From assembly GCA_036374175.1 (NCBI GenBank), contig DASUUH010000038.1, positions 1-19,726 on the forward strand: a stretch of DNA of 19,726 nucleotides. The letters run 5' to 3'. The DNA is from JASLBX01 sp036374175 (GTDB lineage Bacteria > Actinomycetota > Actinomycetes > Jiangellales > Jiangellaceae). Of the stretch, positions 1-7,273 are shown piece after piece (within the stretch, counting starts at the first letter, position 1; every line of letters begins with the position of its first letter). The translations under genes were made by a program, and so were the position numbers. The notes under the pieces are model-generated. The model searched no databases. It saw only the letters and a list, made by a program, of their open reading frames with translations, and was not told the origin of the DNA.

Positions 1-1
1 C

Positions 2-682
2 AGCAACCTGGTCATGTACGACCGGCAGACCGAATCGTTGTGGCCGCAGCTGACCGGCCAGGCCGCCGTTGGTGTGATGACCGGGGTGCAACTGGAGTTC
101 GTCCCGGTGTTCCCGGTTGGGTGGGCCGCCTTCCGCGAGGCGCATCCGGACGGCTGGGTCCTGTCCCGAGACACCGGGTACTCCAGGGACTACGGCCGCA
201 ACCCGTACCTCGGATACGACACGGACCCGGGGCGGGATCCGCTGTTCGGTGCGCCGACAGACGATGAGCGACTGCTTCCGCTGGAGCGGGTCATCGCACT
301 CGAGGGTGGCGGCGAGACGGTTGCGGTTCTGCGCAGCCTCGTCGAGGACGCCGGCGTACTGACGGAGACGGTCGGCGACCGACCGGTCGTGTTGCTGTTC
401 ACCGAGGGGCAGAACTCGGCACTAGAGGCGCCATCGGTGGCCAAGGGGCGGGACATCGGCACGGTCGCCGTCTTCGACCCAACAGTGGACGGCACCGTGC
501 TGACCTTCGCGGCCAGCGATGACGGCCGGTTCACGGACGCGCAGACCGGGTCGAGCTGGACCATTCGCGGCCGAGCCGTCGACGGACCTCTGACCGGCGA
601 GCAGCTGGCGGGTTACCCGTTTATCGACACATTCTGGAAGAGCTGGGTGGCGTTTGCGCCGGACGCCCGGCTGGTCGATTGA
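2..682 (+). CDS. DUF3179 domain-containing protein, 5' end outside window
   Basis: The reading frame is open from base 2. The four codons before the first ATG (base 14) read SNLV and run into MYDRQTESLWPQLTG, a conserved core stretch of DUF3179 proteins, so the true start lies upstream and ATG 14 is internal. About 226 residues are visible. Family landmarks are the LVMYDR..SLWPQ segment, the VSRDTGYSRDYGRNPY-like segment (here VLSRDTGYSRDYG), and the C-terminal GSSWTIRGRAVDGPLTGEQL...FIDTFWKSWVAF block. DUF3179 proteins are usually exported or lipid-anchored and their biochemical role is unknown. The stop codon touches the ribosome binding site of the following TlpA-like gene, so the two are very likely co-transcribed. 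The family call is firm; the function is not known. A truncated second copy of the family lies at 11426-11734. Confidence 0.88.
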   Translation, partial: SNLVMYDRQTESLWPQLTGQAAVGVMTGVQLEFVPVFPVGWAAFREAHPDGWVLSRDTGYSRDYGRNPYLGYDTDPGRDPLFGAPTDDERLLPLERVIALEGGGETVAVLRSLVEDAGVLTETVGDRPVVLLFTEGQNSALEAPSVAKGRDIGTVAVFDPTVDGTVLTFAASDDGRFTDAQTGSSWTIRGRAVDGPLTGEQLAGYPFIDTFWKSWVAFAPDARLVD

Positions 683-694
683 GAGGATTTATTG

Positions 695-1279
695 ATGCGA
701 CGTCTCGCCGGCCTTGTCGTCGTGCTTGTCGTGTTGCTCGCGGCGTGCGGGTCCGATGATTCGGCGAGCCGACCTGCAGACCCGCCGCCGAACCCGGATG
801 CCGGATCTGGCACTCAGCAAGCGCCCGACGTATCGGCTTCATTCGAGATCGTCGCATATCAGGGGTCGGACGCGCTCGGCGGCTCTGAGGTCGAGCTTGC
901 GTCCGTCGTGGGCCAAGGCACACCGGTGATCCTCAACTTCTGGGCGGCACAGTGCCCGCCCTGTCTTGCCGAGATGCCGTGGTTCGAGGCGGCGTGGCAG
1001 GACAGCGACGGCAGTGTGCTGCTGGTGGGGGTGGACGTCGGCCCGTTCACCCAGCTCGGCACGAACGAACAGGGCGCCGAGTTGCTCTCTGAGCTGGGAG
1101 TCACCTATCCGGCGGCCTACGCTGTCGACGAGACGCCACTACGTGAGTTTTCGGTAATCAGCATGCCGACCACCGTGTTCTTCGACGCTGAAGGCAACAT
1201 CGTGGAAAAGCATGGCGGATTGCTCAGCGAGCAGCAGATCAGGGACTGGTTCGCGACTCTGTCCGGTGATGCACCGTGA
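695..1279 (+). CDS. TlpA/ResA-like thioredoxin-fold lipoprotein
   Basis: The 194-residue protein begins with a lipoprotein signal peptide: MRRLAG, a hydrophobic core and lipobox LAAC with the lipidated Cys at 18. A Ser/Pro-rich linker follows, then a thioredoxin fold with the active site WAAQCPPC (Cys 87 and Cys 90) and the cis-Pro loop SMPTT (about residue 158). Proteins of this type act outside the membrane as thiol-disulfide oxidoreductases, often for cytochrome c or metalloprotein maturation. ATG 695 is chosen over the overlapping TTG at 692 because GAGAGGA at 681-687 sits about 7 nt upstream of it. The 3' end overlaps the GTG start of the CcdA-like gene by 4 bases (GTGA), which suggests translational coupling; CcdA would supply its electrons. 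The exact substrate is unknown. Confidence 0.9.
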   Translation: MRRLAGLVVVLVVLLAACGSDDSASRPADPPPNPDAGSGTQQAPDVSASFEIVAYQGSDALGGSEVELASVVGQGTPVILNFWAAQCPPCLAEMPWFEAAWQDSDGSVLLVGVDVGPFTQLGTNEQGAELLSELGVTYPAAYAVDETPLREFSVISMPTTVFFDAEGNIVEKHGGLLSEQQIRDWFATLSGDAP

Positions 1280-2193
1280 CGCAGAAGCCGATCCTGGACG
1301 GTACGGGCCCGGACAGCACACCGCGCGGATCAATCCGGCGCCGCCGGATCGTTGCGCTGACGGCTGTGGTGGTCACCCTCCTGGTCGCGGTCGGCGGAGC
1401 ACTGCTGACCGAGGACTCGGTCGGCGGGCTGAATGTAGCCGTCGAACGAGTGTCGTCCTGGTTCGGTAACACGATCGACGACCTGGGCTCGGTCGTGCCG
1501 CTGGGTTTTGCGTTCGCTGCCGGAACGGTGTCCGCGTTCAACCCGTGCGGATTCCCGTTGCTGCCGACGTACCTCGGGCTCTTCCTGGCCGAAGGGTCCG
1601 GCTCGTCCGCCACGCCGGTGCGGCGGCTTGGCCGTTCGCTCGCGGTCGGCGGCACGGTCACCGCCGGCTTCGTCCTGTTGTTCGCCGCCGCCGGTCTGAT
1701 CTTCGTCCTGGGAACCAATGCCCTGATCAGCTGGCTGCCCTGGCTGGCGTTAAGCCTGGGCGTGGTGCTGGTGTTCGCCGGCGGCTACCTGGTCGCCGGT
1801 GGATCGGTGTATACGTCGCTGCCGGAGCGACTTGGTGCGCGCATCGGCCTCGGCCGGCGTGGCCTGCCGGCCTACTTCCTGTTCGGGTTGACCTACGGGC
1901 TTGCTTCACTGAGCTGCACACTGCCGATCTTCTTGGCGGTCATCGGTACGACGCTCGCCGGGGCTACCGCAACCTCATCGCTCGGCGCGCTCGTGCTCTA
2001 CGGGATTGGAATGGGTCTAGTGATCACCACCCTTACGGTGGCGATGGCGCTATTCCAGTCGGCGCTCACGGCCCGGCTGCGTGGCTTGCTCCGGTACGTC
2101 GGCACCATCGGCACCGTTGCGCTGTTCCTGGCCGGCGGCTACCTCGTGTACTACTGGCTGACCATCGGCGGGCTGCTCGCCGGCCTCACCTGA
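1276..2193 (+). CDS. ccdA: CcdA/DsbD-type transmembrane thiol-electron transporter
   Basis: This 305-residue polytopic membrane protein has a charged N-terminal tail (RRRR near residue 21-24), one hydrophobic helix at about 26-44, then roughly six helices. The two family cysteine motifs are present: FNPCGFPLLP (Cys 91) and LSCTLPIFL (Cys 214). In CcdA/DsbD relatives this Cys pair passes reducing equivalents from cytoplasmic thioredoxin to an extracytoplasmic thioredoxin-fold partner. The partner here is almost certainly the TlpA-like lipoprotein, whose stop codon overlaps this start (GTG within GTGA). It is somewhat longer at the N-terminus than minimal CcdA (about 240 residues) because of the extra first helix and tail. 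It ends 22 bp from a convergent gene, with no strong terminator visible. The family assignment is firm; the gene symbol is by homology. Confidence 0.88.
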   Translation: MTQKPILDGTGPDSTPRGSIRRRRIVALTAVVVTLLVAVGGALLTEDSVGGLNVAVERVSSWFGNTIDDLGSVVPLGFAFAAGTVSAFNPCGFPLLPTYLGLFLAEGSGSSATPVRRLGRSLAVGGTVTAGFVLLFAAAGLIFVLGTNALISWLPWLALSLGVVLVFAGGYLVAGGSVYTSLPERLGARIGLGRRGLPAYFLFGLTYGLASLSCTLPIFLAVIGTTLAGATATSSLGALVLYGIGMGLVITTLTVAMALFQSALTARLRGLLRYVGTIGTVALFLAGGYLVYYWLTIGGLLAGLT

Positions 2194-2215
2194 CCCGCAC
2201 GGCGCGCCGGATTGA

Positions 2216-3010
2216 TCACCGGTAGACCTCGATCTCAACGGCACCGGTATTGCCGCCCGTAGTCGCGACCGCATCGAAGCGCAGCACCTGACCGGTGGCC
2301 GCCACGTCGACCGACGACATCCCAGGACCAGCCGGGAACGGCCCGAGCACTTCACCGTCATCGACGGTGACGGTGAACCTTTCGATGACCGAGGTGCCAT
2401 CGCCCATCTCGCGGCTGTGAAAGCCGATTCCGACCACATCGACTGGTTCGCCGAGATCGATCGTGATCCAAGCGTCGTCCCCGTCACCGGCGGAAGACCA
2501 CTCCGTGGCGGGATCGCCGTCGACCGCGTTCTCCGCGGCGAACGCCGCGGAGAACTCCGAGCTGACGCCGACGACGGTGGCGCCGGCGGCGACGTTCTCA
2601 CCGATCCGGTCGACTTCGCCGTCGGGTGTGCGAAAAGTCATGAGCTCGCTCTGATACAGCTTGCCGTCCGAGCCTGAGCCCTGCACCCGGTAGTAGTACT
2701 CGGTGCCGGGCTCGAGGCCGGTAAGGACGACGTCGTGCTCGGCGTGCGCGCCTCCTGCCATGTCCGTGTCGGTGGCGATCCCGCCGCCCAGCTCCGGTGT
2801 GCTGCCGTACACCACGGCGCAGGCCAGGTCGATCGACGTCGTCACCGACAGCGTCGCCGTCCTGCCGGATGAGGCGGGCGTAATGGTGATGTCGCCGGCC
2901 AAGACGGTCTCGGCCGGACGGACGTCCCCCTCGCTTGGCTCGGCCGAGCAGGCCGTGATGGTGACAGCGCCGATGAGCGCTCCGATGGCTGCGATCAGGG
3001 CCTGTTGCAT
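2216..3010 (-). CDS. Lipoprotein with FN3-like and F5/8 type C (discoidin-like) domains
   Basis: The protein of about 264 residues has a signal peptide MQQALIAAIGALIGA and lipobox VTITAC, so it is probably anchored on the outer face of the membrane. Residues of about 35-130 resemble the fibronectin-III/purple-acid-phosphatase N-terminal fold (VVYGSTPELGGG, LTGLEPGTEYYYRVQG, LMTFRTP). Residues of about 140-264 resemble a discoidin/F5/8 type C domain (AENAVDGDPATEWSS, ITIDLGEPVDVVGIGFHSR, ending AVEIEVYR), which usually binds carbohydrate or another surface ligand. No catalytic domain is seen. The start could be GTG 3013 or ATG 3010; neither has a convincing ribosome binding site. It converges on the CcdA-like gene. 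The ligand is unknown. Confidence 0.82.
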   Translation of the reverse strand: MQQALIAAIGALIGAVTITACSAEPSEGDVRPAETVLAGDITITPASSGRTATLSVTTSIDLACAVVYGSTPELGGGIATDTDMAGGAHAEHDVVLTGLEPGTEYYYRVQGSGSDGKLYQSELMTFRTPDGEVDRIGENVAAGATVVGVSSEFSAAFAAENAVDGDPATEWSSAGDGDDAWITIDLGEPVDVVGIGFHSREMGDGTSVIERFTVTVDDGEVLGPFPAGPGMSSVDVAATGQVLRFDAVATTGGNTGAVEIEVYR

Positions 3011-3170
3011 CACGGTGGCAAGGGTATGCCGTTCATACCGGGCGGCGGAGTGTCCGCAGCCACCTTCTGCGGCTCGCTGACCGACTGCGAATCGGCCTGG
3101 CTACAGTCGCTGCGCCAGGGTTGGCCAATGGGCACGCGCGGCCCGGCATGGGTCAGCTGCGCGGTGTCGA

Positions 3171-3488
3171 TCACAGCCGCCGCCGCGAAGCTGGTTCGTC
3201 AACGCTGGTCTCGATGCGCACGCCGCGCCAGAAGGCCACGTGGTTTGTTATCTGGCGGGCGGCACCGCTCGGGTCGGGGTAGTACCAGGCCGCGGCCCGG
3301 TTGACCGCGTCGCCGACGACAACGTCGAGGTAGCGGGCCGAACCTTTCCACGGGCACACCGAGGTGTGCTCGCTCGCCGCGAAGTACTCCTCCTTCAGTG
3401 AATCCATCGGGAAGTAGTGATTGCCCTCGAGGCGGACCGTGTGCTCGGCCTCGGCCAACACGACGTCCTTCCACACTGCACGCATCAT
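3171..3488 (-). CDS. DUF427 domain-containing protein
   Basis: This 105-residue soluble protein matches the small DUF427 family over its whole length: MRAVWKDVVLAEAEHT, then GNHYFPMDSL, SVCPWKGSARYLDV, and AAWYYPDPSGAA...NHVAFWRGV. DUF427 proteins are small beta-rich proteins of unknown biochemical role. The start is ATG 3488 (a second ATG follows at 3485), with a strong site TGGAGGAA at 3491-3498 just upstream. An in-frame extension to 3644 exists, but it has no family similarity and lies in the divergent leader. That ribosome binding site is covered by a perfect inverted repeat described separately. The gene is divergent from the hydrolase/OsmC fusion. Confidence 0.88.
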   Translation of the reverse strand: MMRAVWKDVVLAEAEHTVRLEGNHYFPMDSLKEEYFAASEHTSVCPWKGSARYLDVVVGDAVNRAAAWYYPDPSGAARQITNHVAFWRGVRIETSVDEPASRRRL

Positions 3489-3490
3489 GA

Positions 3491-3527
3491 TTCCTCCAGA
3501 TCGGTGTCTTGTGCGTACTTGGAGGAA
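3491..3527 (-). promoter_or_regulatory. Inverted repeat sequestering the DUF427 ribosome binding site
   Basis: On the minus strand TTCCTCCA (3527-3520) is followed 21 nt later by its perfect complement TGGAGGAA (3498-3491), which is the ribosome binding site of the DUF427 gene, 2 nt from its ATG. If both arms are in the leader mRNA, the 8 bp stem would hide the whole site and hold translation low until something opens it. It could instead be a protein operator or chance, since any strong Shine-Dalgarno site has a simple complement. The symmetry is visible in the sequence; the regulatory role is inferred. Confidence 0.4.
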
Positions 3528-3642
3528 CGAGCGCACCGCCTCGATCGGGCGGGAATTGACACCTCGCTGACAATCTTTGGTCCAGTGGTGGCAAATGCCG
3601 GTTGGGAACGGCGAAGGAGTCACGATCGAGCAGGGAGTTCTC

Positions 3643-4887
3643 ATGCCGACATCTCAGAAGTTGACGTTCACCGGTACCGGTGGTGAGGCGCTGGATGGGC
3701 GTCTTGACCTTCCGACCGGTTCGCCTCGCGCGGTGGCGCTGTTCGCGCATTGCTTTACCTGCGGAAAGGACATCGCCGTCGCGTCTAGGATCTCGCGGGC
3801 GTTGACCGACCGGGGGATCGCGGTTTTGCGGTTCGATTTCACCGGGCTGGGCGGGTCGGATGGGGAGTTCGCCAACTCTACGTTCAGCTCGAACATTGCT
3901 GATCTGGTTCGCGCCGCCGATCATCTGCGGGCCACCGTCGCGGCGCCGTCGTTGCTGGTCGGGCACTCCCTCGGTGGGGCCGCGGTGCTTGCGGCGGCCA
4001 ATCGGACTCCTGAGGTGCGGGCCGTGGCCACGATCGGCGCGCCCTTGGATCCGGCCCATGTGGCCGGACTGTTCGCCGCGGATCGTGAGGAGATCGAAAC
4101 CGCCGGAGAGGCAACGGTGTGCCTGGCCGGTCGCGAGTTCACAGTACGCCGGGAGTTCCTGACGGACATCGCCTCGCAGCCGCAGCTAGCACGCATCGCG
4201 AAGCTGCGTCGGGCGCTGCTTGTGCTGCACGCTCCCGGCGACGAGATCGTCGGGATAGAAAACGCGCGGGCCATCTTCGAGGCCGCCCGGCATCCGAAGT
4301 CGTTCGTCAGCCTGGACGGCGCAGACCATCTGCTCAGTAGGCGCCCCGACGCCGAGTACGCCGCGGCAGTGATCGCAGCCTGGGCGGACCGGTACCTGCC
4401 TGCGTTACCGGACCGGCAACCGAGCATGGACAGCGGCAAACCGCCGGCCGTGATCGTGAGCGACGCCGGCGAGGGAGCGTTCACTCAGCGAATCGAGGTG
4501 GGCAATCACACACTTGTCGCCGACGAGCCGGCCACCGCCGGCGGTGACGACCTCGGACCGACGCCGTACGACCTGCTGCTCGCCGCCCTCGGCGCGTGCA
4601 CGTCGATGACCGTGCGGATGTATGCCCAACGCAAGAACTGGCCGTTGCGCTCGACTATCGTCACGTTGACACACAGCAAGATCCACGCGGCGGACTGCGA
4701 ATCGTGCGAGACCACCGCCGGGCGGGTAGACCACATCGTCCGCGAGATTCGTTTCGACGGCGATCTGGACGCGGCCCAGCGCGCCAGGCTGCTGGAGATC
4801 GCCAACAAGTGCCCGGTGCACCGCACCCTGCACTCGGAGGTCGTCGTACAGACCGTGACCGCCGAATCCAATCTGAAGGCCGCGTGA
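3643..4887 (+). CDS. Bifunctional alpha/beta hydrolase / OsmC family protein
   Basis: This 414-residue fusion is a known architecture. Residues of about 5-255 are an alpha/beta hydrolase with nucleophile elbow GHSLG (Ser 109), acid in APGDEIV (Asp 200) and His 229 in DGADHLLS, so the catalytic triad looks intact. It also carries the family-typical AHCFTCGKD segment near residue 35-43. Residues of about 270-405 are an OsmC/Ohr-like domain with the two redox cysteines in GACTSMTVRMYAQR (Cys 319) and NKCPVHRTLHS (Cys 390); these domains reduce organic hydroperoxides in related proteins. An extra CESC pair sits at about 352-355. ATG 3643 is chosen because AGGGAG (3632-3637) lies 5 nt upstream; a longer form from 3577 lacks family similarity. 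It converges on the TauE-like gene 14 bp away. Substrates are unknown. Confidence 0.92.
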   Translation: MPTSQKLTFTGTGGEALDGRLDLPTGSPRAVALFAHCFTCGKDIAVASRISRALTDRGIAVLRFDFTGLGGSDGEFANSTFSSNIADLVRAADHLRATVAAPSLLVGHSLGGAAVLAAANRTPEVRAVATIGAPLDPAHVAGLFAADREEIETAGEATVCLAGREFTVRREFLTDIASQPQLARIAKLRRALLVLHAPGDEIVGIENARAIFEAARHPKSFVSLDGADHLLSRRPDAEYAAAVIAAWADRYLPALPDRQPSMDSGKPPAVIVSDAGEGAFTQRIEVGNHTLVADEPATAGGDDLGPTPYDLLLAALGACTSMTVRMYAQRKNWPLRSTIVTLTHSKIHAADCESCETTAGRVDHIVREIRFDGDLDAAQRARLLEIANKCPVHRTLHSEVVVQTVTAESNLKAA

Positions 4888-4901
4888 TACGAAGAGCCGG
4901 A

Positions 4902-5819
4902 CTACCCGAAACCCAGCGCGGTGAAGGCCAGTAAGAACGTCGCGCCGATGGCCAGGAACAGCGCGGTGAAGAACACCTTGGTGGCCCGCTCGTCGATTCG
5001 GCCCTGCAGCCAGGTCCCGATGGTGGCACCGATCAGCGCACCGGGAACCGCCCACACGATCAGATTCCACGGCACGGCGGTGAACCCTCCCTCGGCGACG
5101 AGCTGAGCGGCGTGGGTCGCCGCTGCGCCGACGACGGTCCCCGCCACGACAAGAGTTGACGTCGCCGCGGCAACAGGTACCGGAAAGCGGCACCGGCGCA
5201 CGAGCGGGGGCATGGTCGCCTCACCGACACCCGTCGAGATCAGACCGGCGGAAATGGCTCCGAGCCCGGAGAACACGCGCTGCAACGGCAGCCCACGCGG
5301 CGTGAAGTCGTACTGGCGCCCGTCCCGGGCCGCGATAGTCCGCCGGCCACCGGACGGTTGTGCGTACCCTGCGGAAGGCCCGCCGGCGGTGCTGCGGCCG
5401 CGTAGCGGCACGGGCACCTCGGCCGTCGTCCGTCTGCGTAACTCCATCACCATCGCACCGGCGATCGTCACCATCGCCGCGCCATATCCCAGGCGGAGCG
5501 CTTGCTCGGGGACTCGTGGCGCGGCAAGGGCGCCGAGCGCACCCAACGGCAGCGTGACGGCGATCAGGAACCGCGCGGTGCGCAAGTCGGCTAGCCCTAA
5601 GTGCAGGTAGCGGTAGACGCCCATGCCGAAGCCGGATGTCTCGAGCAGCAGGGCGGTTCCGATCGCCGCGACGGTGGTGAGCTGGGGTGCGTCGAGCAGC
5701 GGGAAGCCGATGAGGAACAGCGGGATCAGCAGTGCGGCGCCACTGATCCCGCTGAACATGGCCACGCTTGCGATCACGACGCACGCGGGCAGCATGAACC
5801 AGTAGACGGTCCAGTCCAT
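4902..5819 (-). CDS. TauE/SafE-family sulfite/sulfonate-type exporter
   Basis: The 305-residue polytopic membrane protein has about eight hydrophobic helices and the internally repeated layout of the TSUP (TauE/SafE) family. The first half carries MFSGISGAALLIPLF and the second half GLISTGVGEATMPPLV, the two pseudo-repeated Gly-rich motifs of the family. A hydrophilic loop of about 45 residues (around 133-175, rich in Arg, Gly and Ser) separates the halves. Family members export sulfite, sulfoacetate or related anions, or take part in thiol/sulfur balance; the substrate cannot be read from sequence. An AGGA-type site precedes ATG 5819. It lies 14 bp downstream of the Met-rich membrane protein gene and is probably co-transcribed with it under control of the divergent Crp/Fnr-type regulator. 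Confidence 0.85.
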   Translation of the reverse strand: MDWTVYWFMLPACVVIASVAMFSGISGAALLIPLFLIGFPLLDAPQLTTVAAIGTALLLETSGFGMGVYRYLHLGLADLRTARFLIAVTLPLGALGALAAPRVPEQALRLGYGAAMVTIAGAMVMELRRRTTAEVPVPLRGRSTAGGPSAGYAQPSGGRRTIAARDGRQYDFTPRGLPLQRVFSGLGAISAGLISTGVGEATMPPLVRRCRFPVPVAAATSTLVVAGTVVGAAATHAAQLVAEGGFTAVPWNLIVWAVPGALIGATIGTWLQGRIDERATKVFFTALFLAIGATFLLAFTALGFG

Positions 5820-5833
5820 GCGCAGGTCCTACG

Positions 5834-6334
5834 TCAGGCTCGGCTAGCCTGCGGTGCCGCCGCCGCGCTCGCCGACAGGGCGTATGCGGCCAGTGGAGTC
5901 GTCATGCCGAAGACGAGATGAGCGACTGCGAAGATCCAGGTTGTGAATGCGTCCGCGGCCGCGCTGTCGATCAGTGGCCAGATGATGTACTCCATTGCGG
6001 CCCACACCGTCATGGCGATCACCACTCCGGCGACCACCCTGCTCGCGAGCGTCGCGCCGAGTTGGCGGGCCTTGCTGATCAAGACCGCGATGGCGGCGCC
6101 CAGACCCATGGACATCATCATGTGGACGATGCCGCCAAGCACGAGCGCTCCGCCGCTGAACTCGTAGTCCAGCGGTGCACCGCGCCAGATGGTGTGTGCG
6201 ATGAGGTTGAGCGGGGTCCAGAAGCCGGTGTCGCGCTGGCCGTCGAGCCACATCGCGAGCATCGCGAAGATCCCCATCATCATGCCGCCGACCATGCCGG
6301 CCATCGCGCCACGAATGATCGTGCGTGCGTCCAT
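5834..6334 (-). CDS. Met-rich four-helix membrane protein, family not recognised
   Basis: This 166-residue protein has about four predicted membrane segments (around 5-28, 57-85, 95-118 and 125-155). The first segment is unusually methionine-rich (GAMAGMVGGMMMGIFAM) and another has HMMMSMGLG, giving a run of Met and His that could line a metal or gas path, but this is speculation. The C-terminal tail is Ala-rich. The start is ATG 6334 because AAGGAGG (6343-6349) lies 8 nt upstream; a longer frame to 6376 is unlikely. It is first in a likely two-gene unit with the TauE-like exporter and is divergent from the Crp/Fnr-type gene. I do not recognise the family with certainty. Confidence 0.8.
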   Translation of the reverse strand: MDARTIIRGAMAGMVGGMMMGIFAMLAMWLDGQRDTGFWTPLNLIAHTIWRGAPLDYEFSGGALVLGGIVHMMMSMGLGAAIAVLISKARQLGATLASRVVAGVVIAMTVWAAMEYIIWPLIDSAAADAFTTWIFAVAHLVFGMTTPLAAYALSASAAAAPQASRA

Positions 6335-6404
6335 TCCAATCGCCTCCTTGACGGGTTGACTGCTTTCCGGTTCCAAGCCCGCAGCCGCCGCAGGATGGTC
6401 GGAA

Positions 6405-6422
6405 ATGTCAGCGAAGTGACAT
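6405..6422. promoter_or_regulatory. Palindromic operator candidate for the Crp/Fnr-type regulator
   Basis: ATGTCA-N6-TGACAT is a perfect 6+6 bp palindrome with a 6 nt centre, the geometry of Crp/Fnr-family sites (compare the CRP half-site TGTGA and its N6 spacer). It lies 10 bp upstream of the GTG start of the Crp/Fnr-type gene and about 70 bp upstream of the divergent membrane-protein gene. Binding could therefore repress the regulator itself and regulate both directions. The palindrome is seen; the protein that binds it is inferred. Confidence 0.5.
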
Positions 6423-6431
6423 CATCGAAGG

Positions 6432-7166
6432 GTGGACGGTAGATCTAACCCGGCTGCAGCGCTGAATGAGATCATGGCGCGCATCGGCGGGCAGCAGTCC
6501 GATGCGCGGCTGCGGCAAGCGGCGTGGGTTGCCCGGTGTGTGGGTCGCGGCGAAGGCGCGCCGCTGCGTCCCGAGGACCTCACCGCGCTTGCGGATGTCT
6601 TGGAGATCAAGCGGGTCCAAGAAGGCGCGATCGCGTTCCGGGCCGGCCAGAGTCAGGCTGGCGTGTGGATCGTCCGCGAAGGACGGGTTGAGCTGTCGGT
6701 CGGATCGGGGCCACGCCGCGCGGTCGTCCACATCCTGCGACCAGGCGACGTGGATGGTGATATCCAGTTGCTCCTCGACATGGCAATGCCGTACACCGCC
6801 AGGGCCTTGACCAACGCCACGTGCCTGCATCTGAGCAATGACGCGTTTGATCGGCTCATCCGCACCAACCCGATGATCGCGCGACGGTGGTTGTCGAGCG
6901 TGGCCCTCCGCCTGGCTACCAGCGAGATGCGGATCGTCGGCCTGCTCGGCCACTCGCTGACTGAGCAGGTAGTGCGGTTACTGCTCGACGAAGCGACTGA
7001 CGGCGTTGTGGAACTGACCCAGCGGACCATGGCCGCCATGCTCGGCGTGCGCCGCCCGTCGCTGAACAAGATCCTCAAGGATCTCGAAGCCGACCGGCTG
7101 ATCAGCACCGGATACGGCTTGATCACTATCCTGGACGAGCGGCGACTGGCTAAGCGGGTGGGGTGA
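6432..7166 (+). CDS. Crp/Fnr-family transcriptional regulator
   Basis: The 244-residue protein has a cyclic-nucleotide-binding-like beta-barrel at about 50-135 (VQEGAIAFRAGQSQAGVWIV, EGRVELSV, HILRPGDVDGD), the long dimer helix, and a Crp-type winged helix-turn-helix at about 190-225 (VELTQRTMAAMLGVRRPS, NKILKDLEAD). The pocket lacks the usual Arg-Ser/Thr cAMP-binding signature, reading DMAMPYTARAL, and there is no N-terminal Cys cluster like that of Fnr. The signal is therefore probably neither cAMP nor an Fnr-type Fe-S cluster, though Cys 36 and the Cys in NATCLHL are present. The start is uncertain: GTG 6432 has no spaced ribosome binding site, and ATG 6474 is an alternative. It is divergent from the membrane-protein/TauE pair and probably controls it. 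Confidence 0.88.
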   Translation: MDGRSNPAAALNEIMARIGGQQSDARLRQAAWVARCVGRGEGAPLRPEDLTALADVLEIKRVQEGAIAFRAGQSQAGVWIVREGRVELSVGSGPRRAVVHILRPGDVDGDIQLLLDMAMPYTARALTNATCLHLSNDAFDRLIRTNPMIARRWLSSVALRLATSEMRIVGLLGHSLTEQVVRLLLDEATDGVVELTQRTMAAMLGVRRPSLNKILKDLEADRLISTGYGLITILDERRLAKRVG

Positions 7167-7168
7167 CC

Positions 7169-7198
7169 GTCCCGGCTGGCCGGCCTTGACGTGCCGGG
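7169..7198 (+). terminator. Possible terminator hairpin after the Crp/Fnr-type gene
   Basis: TCCCGGC (7169-7175) and GCCGGGA (7192-7198) form a perfect 7 bp stem with a 16 nt loop, starting 3 nt after the stop codon. There is no U-tract, which is common for actinobacterial terminators. The position fits termination, but the evidence is only this symmetry. Confidence 0.35.
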
Positions 7199-7207
7199 AA
7201 CGACTCG

Positions 7208-7273
7208 TTATGTGCCTTGGCCGACCATCTGCATGAGTCCACCGTCCATGACGTAGGTGGTCTGCTGCCCCGC
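7208..7273 (-). pseudogene. Possible C-terminal remnant of a short-chain dehydrogenase
   Basis: The minus-strand frame ending at TAA 7208-7210 reads TTYVMDGGLMQMVGQGT, which resembles the last residues of SDR glucose-dehydrogenase-like proteins (TGTTYVxDGGLMQ). Upstream of about 7273 the frame has no SDR similarity, and no catalytic YxxxK or GxxxGxG motif is found in any frame nearby. If real, it is a decayed fragment with no function. The match is short, so chance similarity is possible. Confidence 0.33.

Noticed and set aside
3054..3072. Small hairpin CCGCAG-N7-CTGCGG upstream of the discoidin-like lipoprotein gene
   Set aside because: The stem is only 6 bp, with no gene placed to use it as a terminator and no sign of a regulatory role.
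3551..3580. GGGAAT/TTGACA sequence upstream of the hydrolase/OsmC gene as a SigR-type or SigA-type promoter
   Set aside because: No matching -10 (GTT or TANNNT) lies at the proper spacing.
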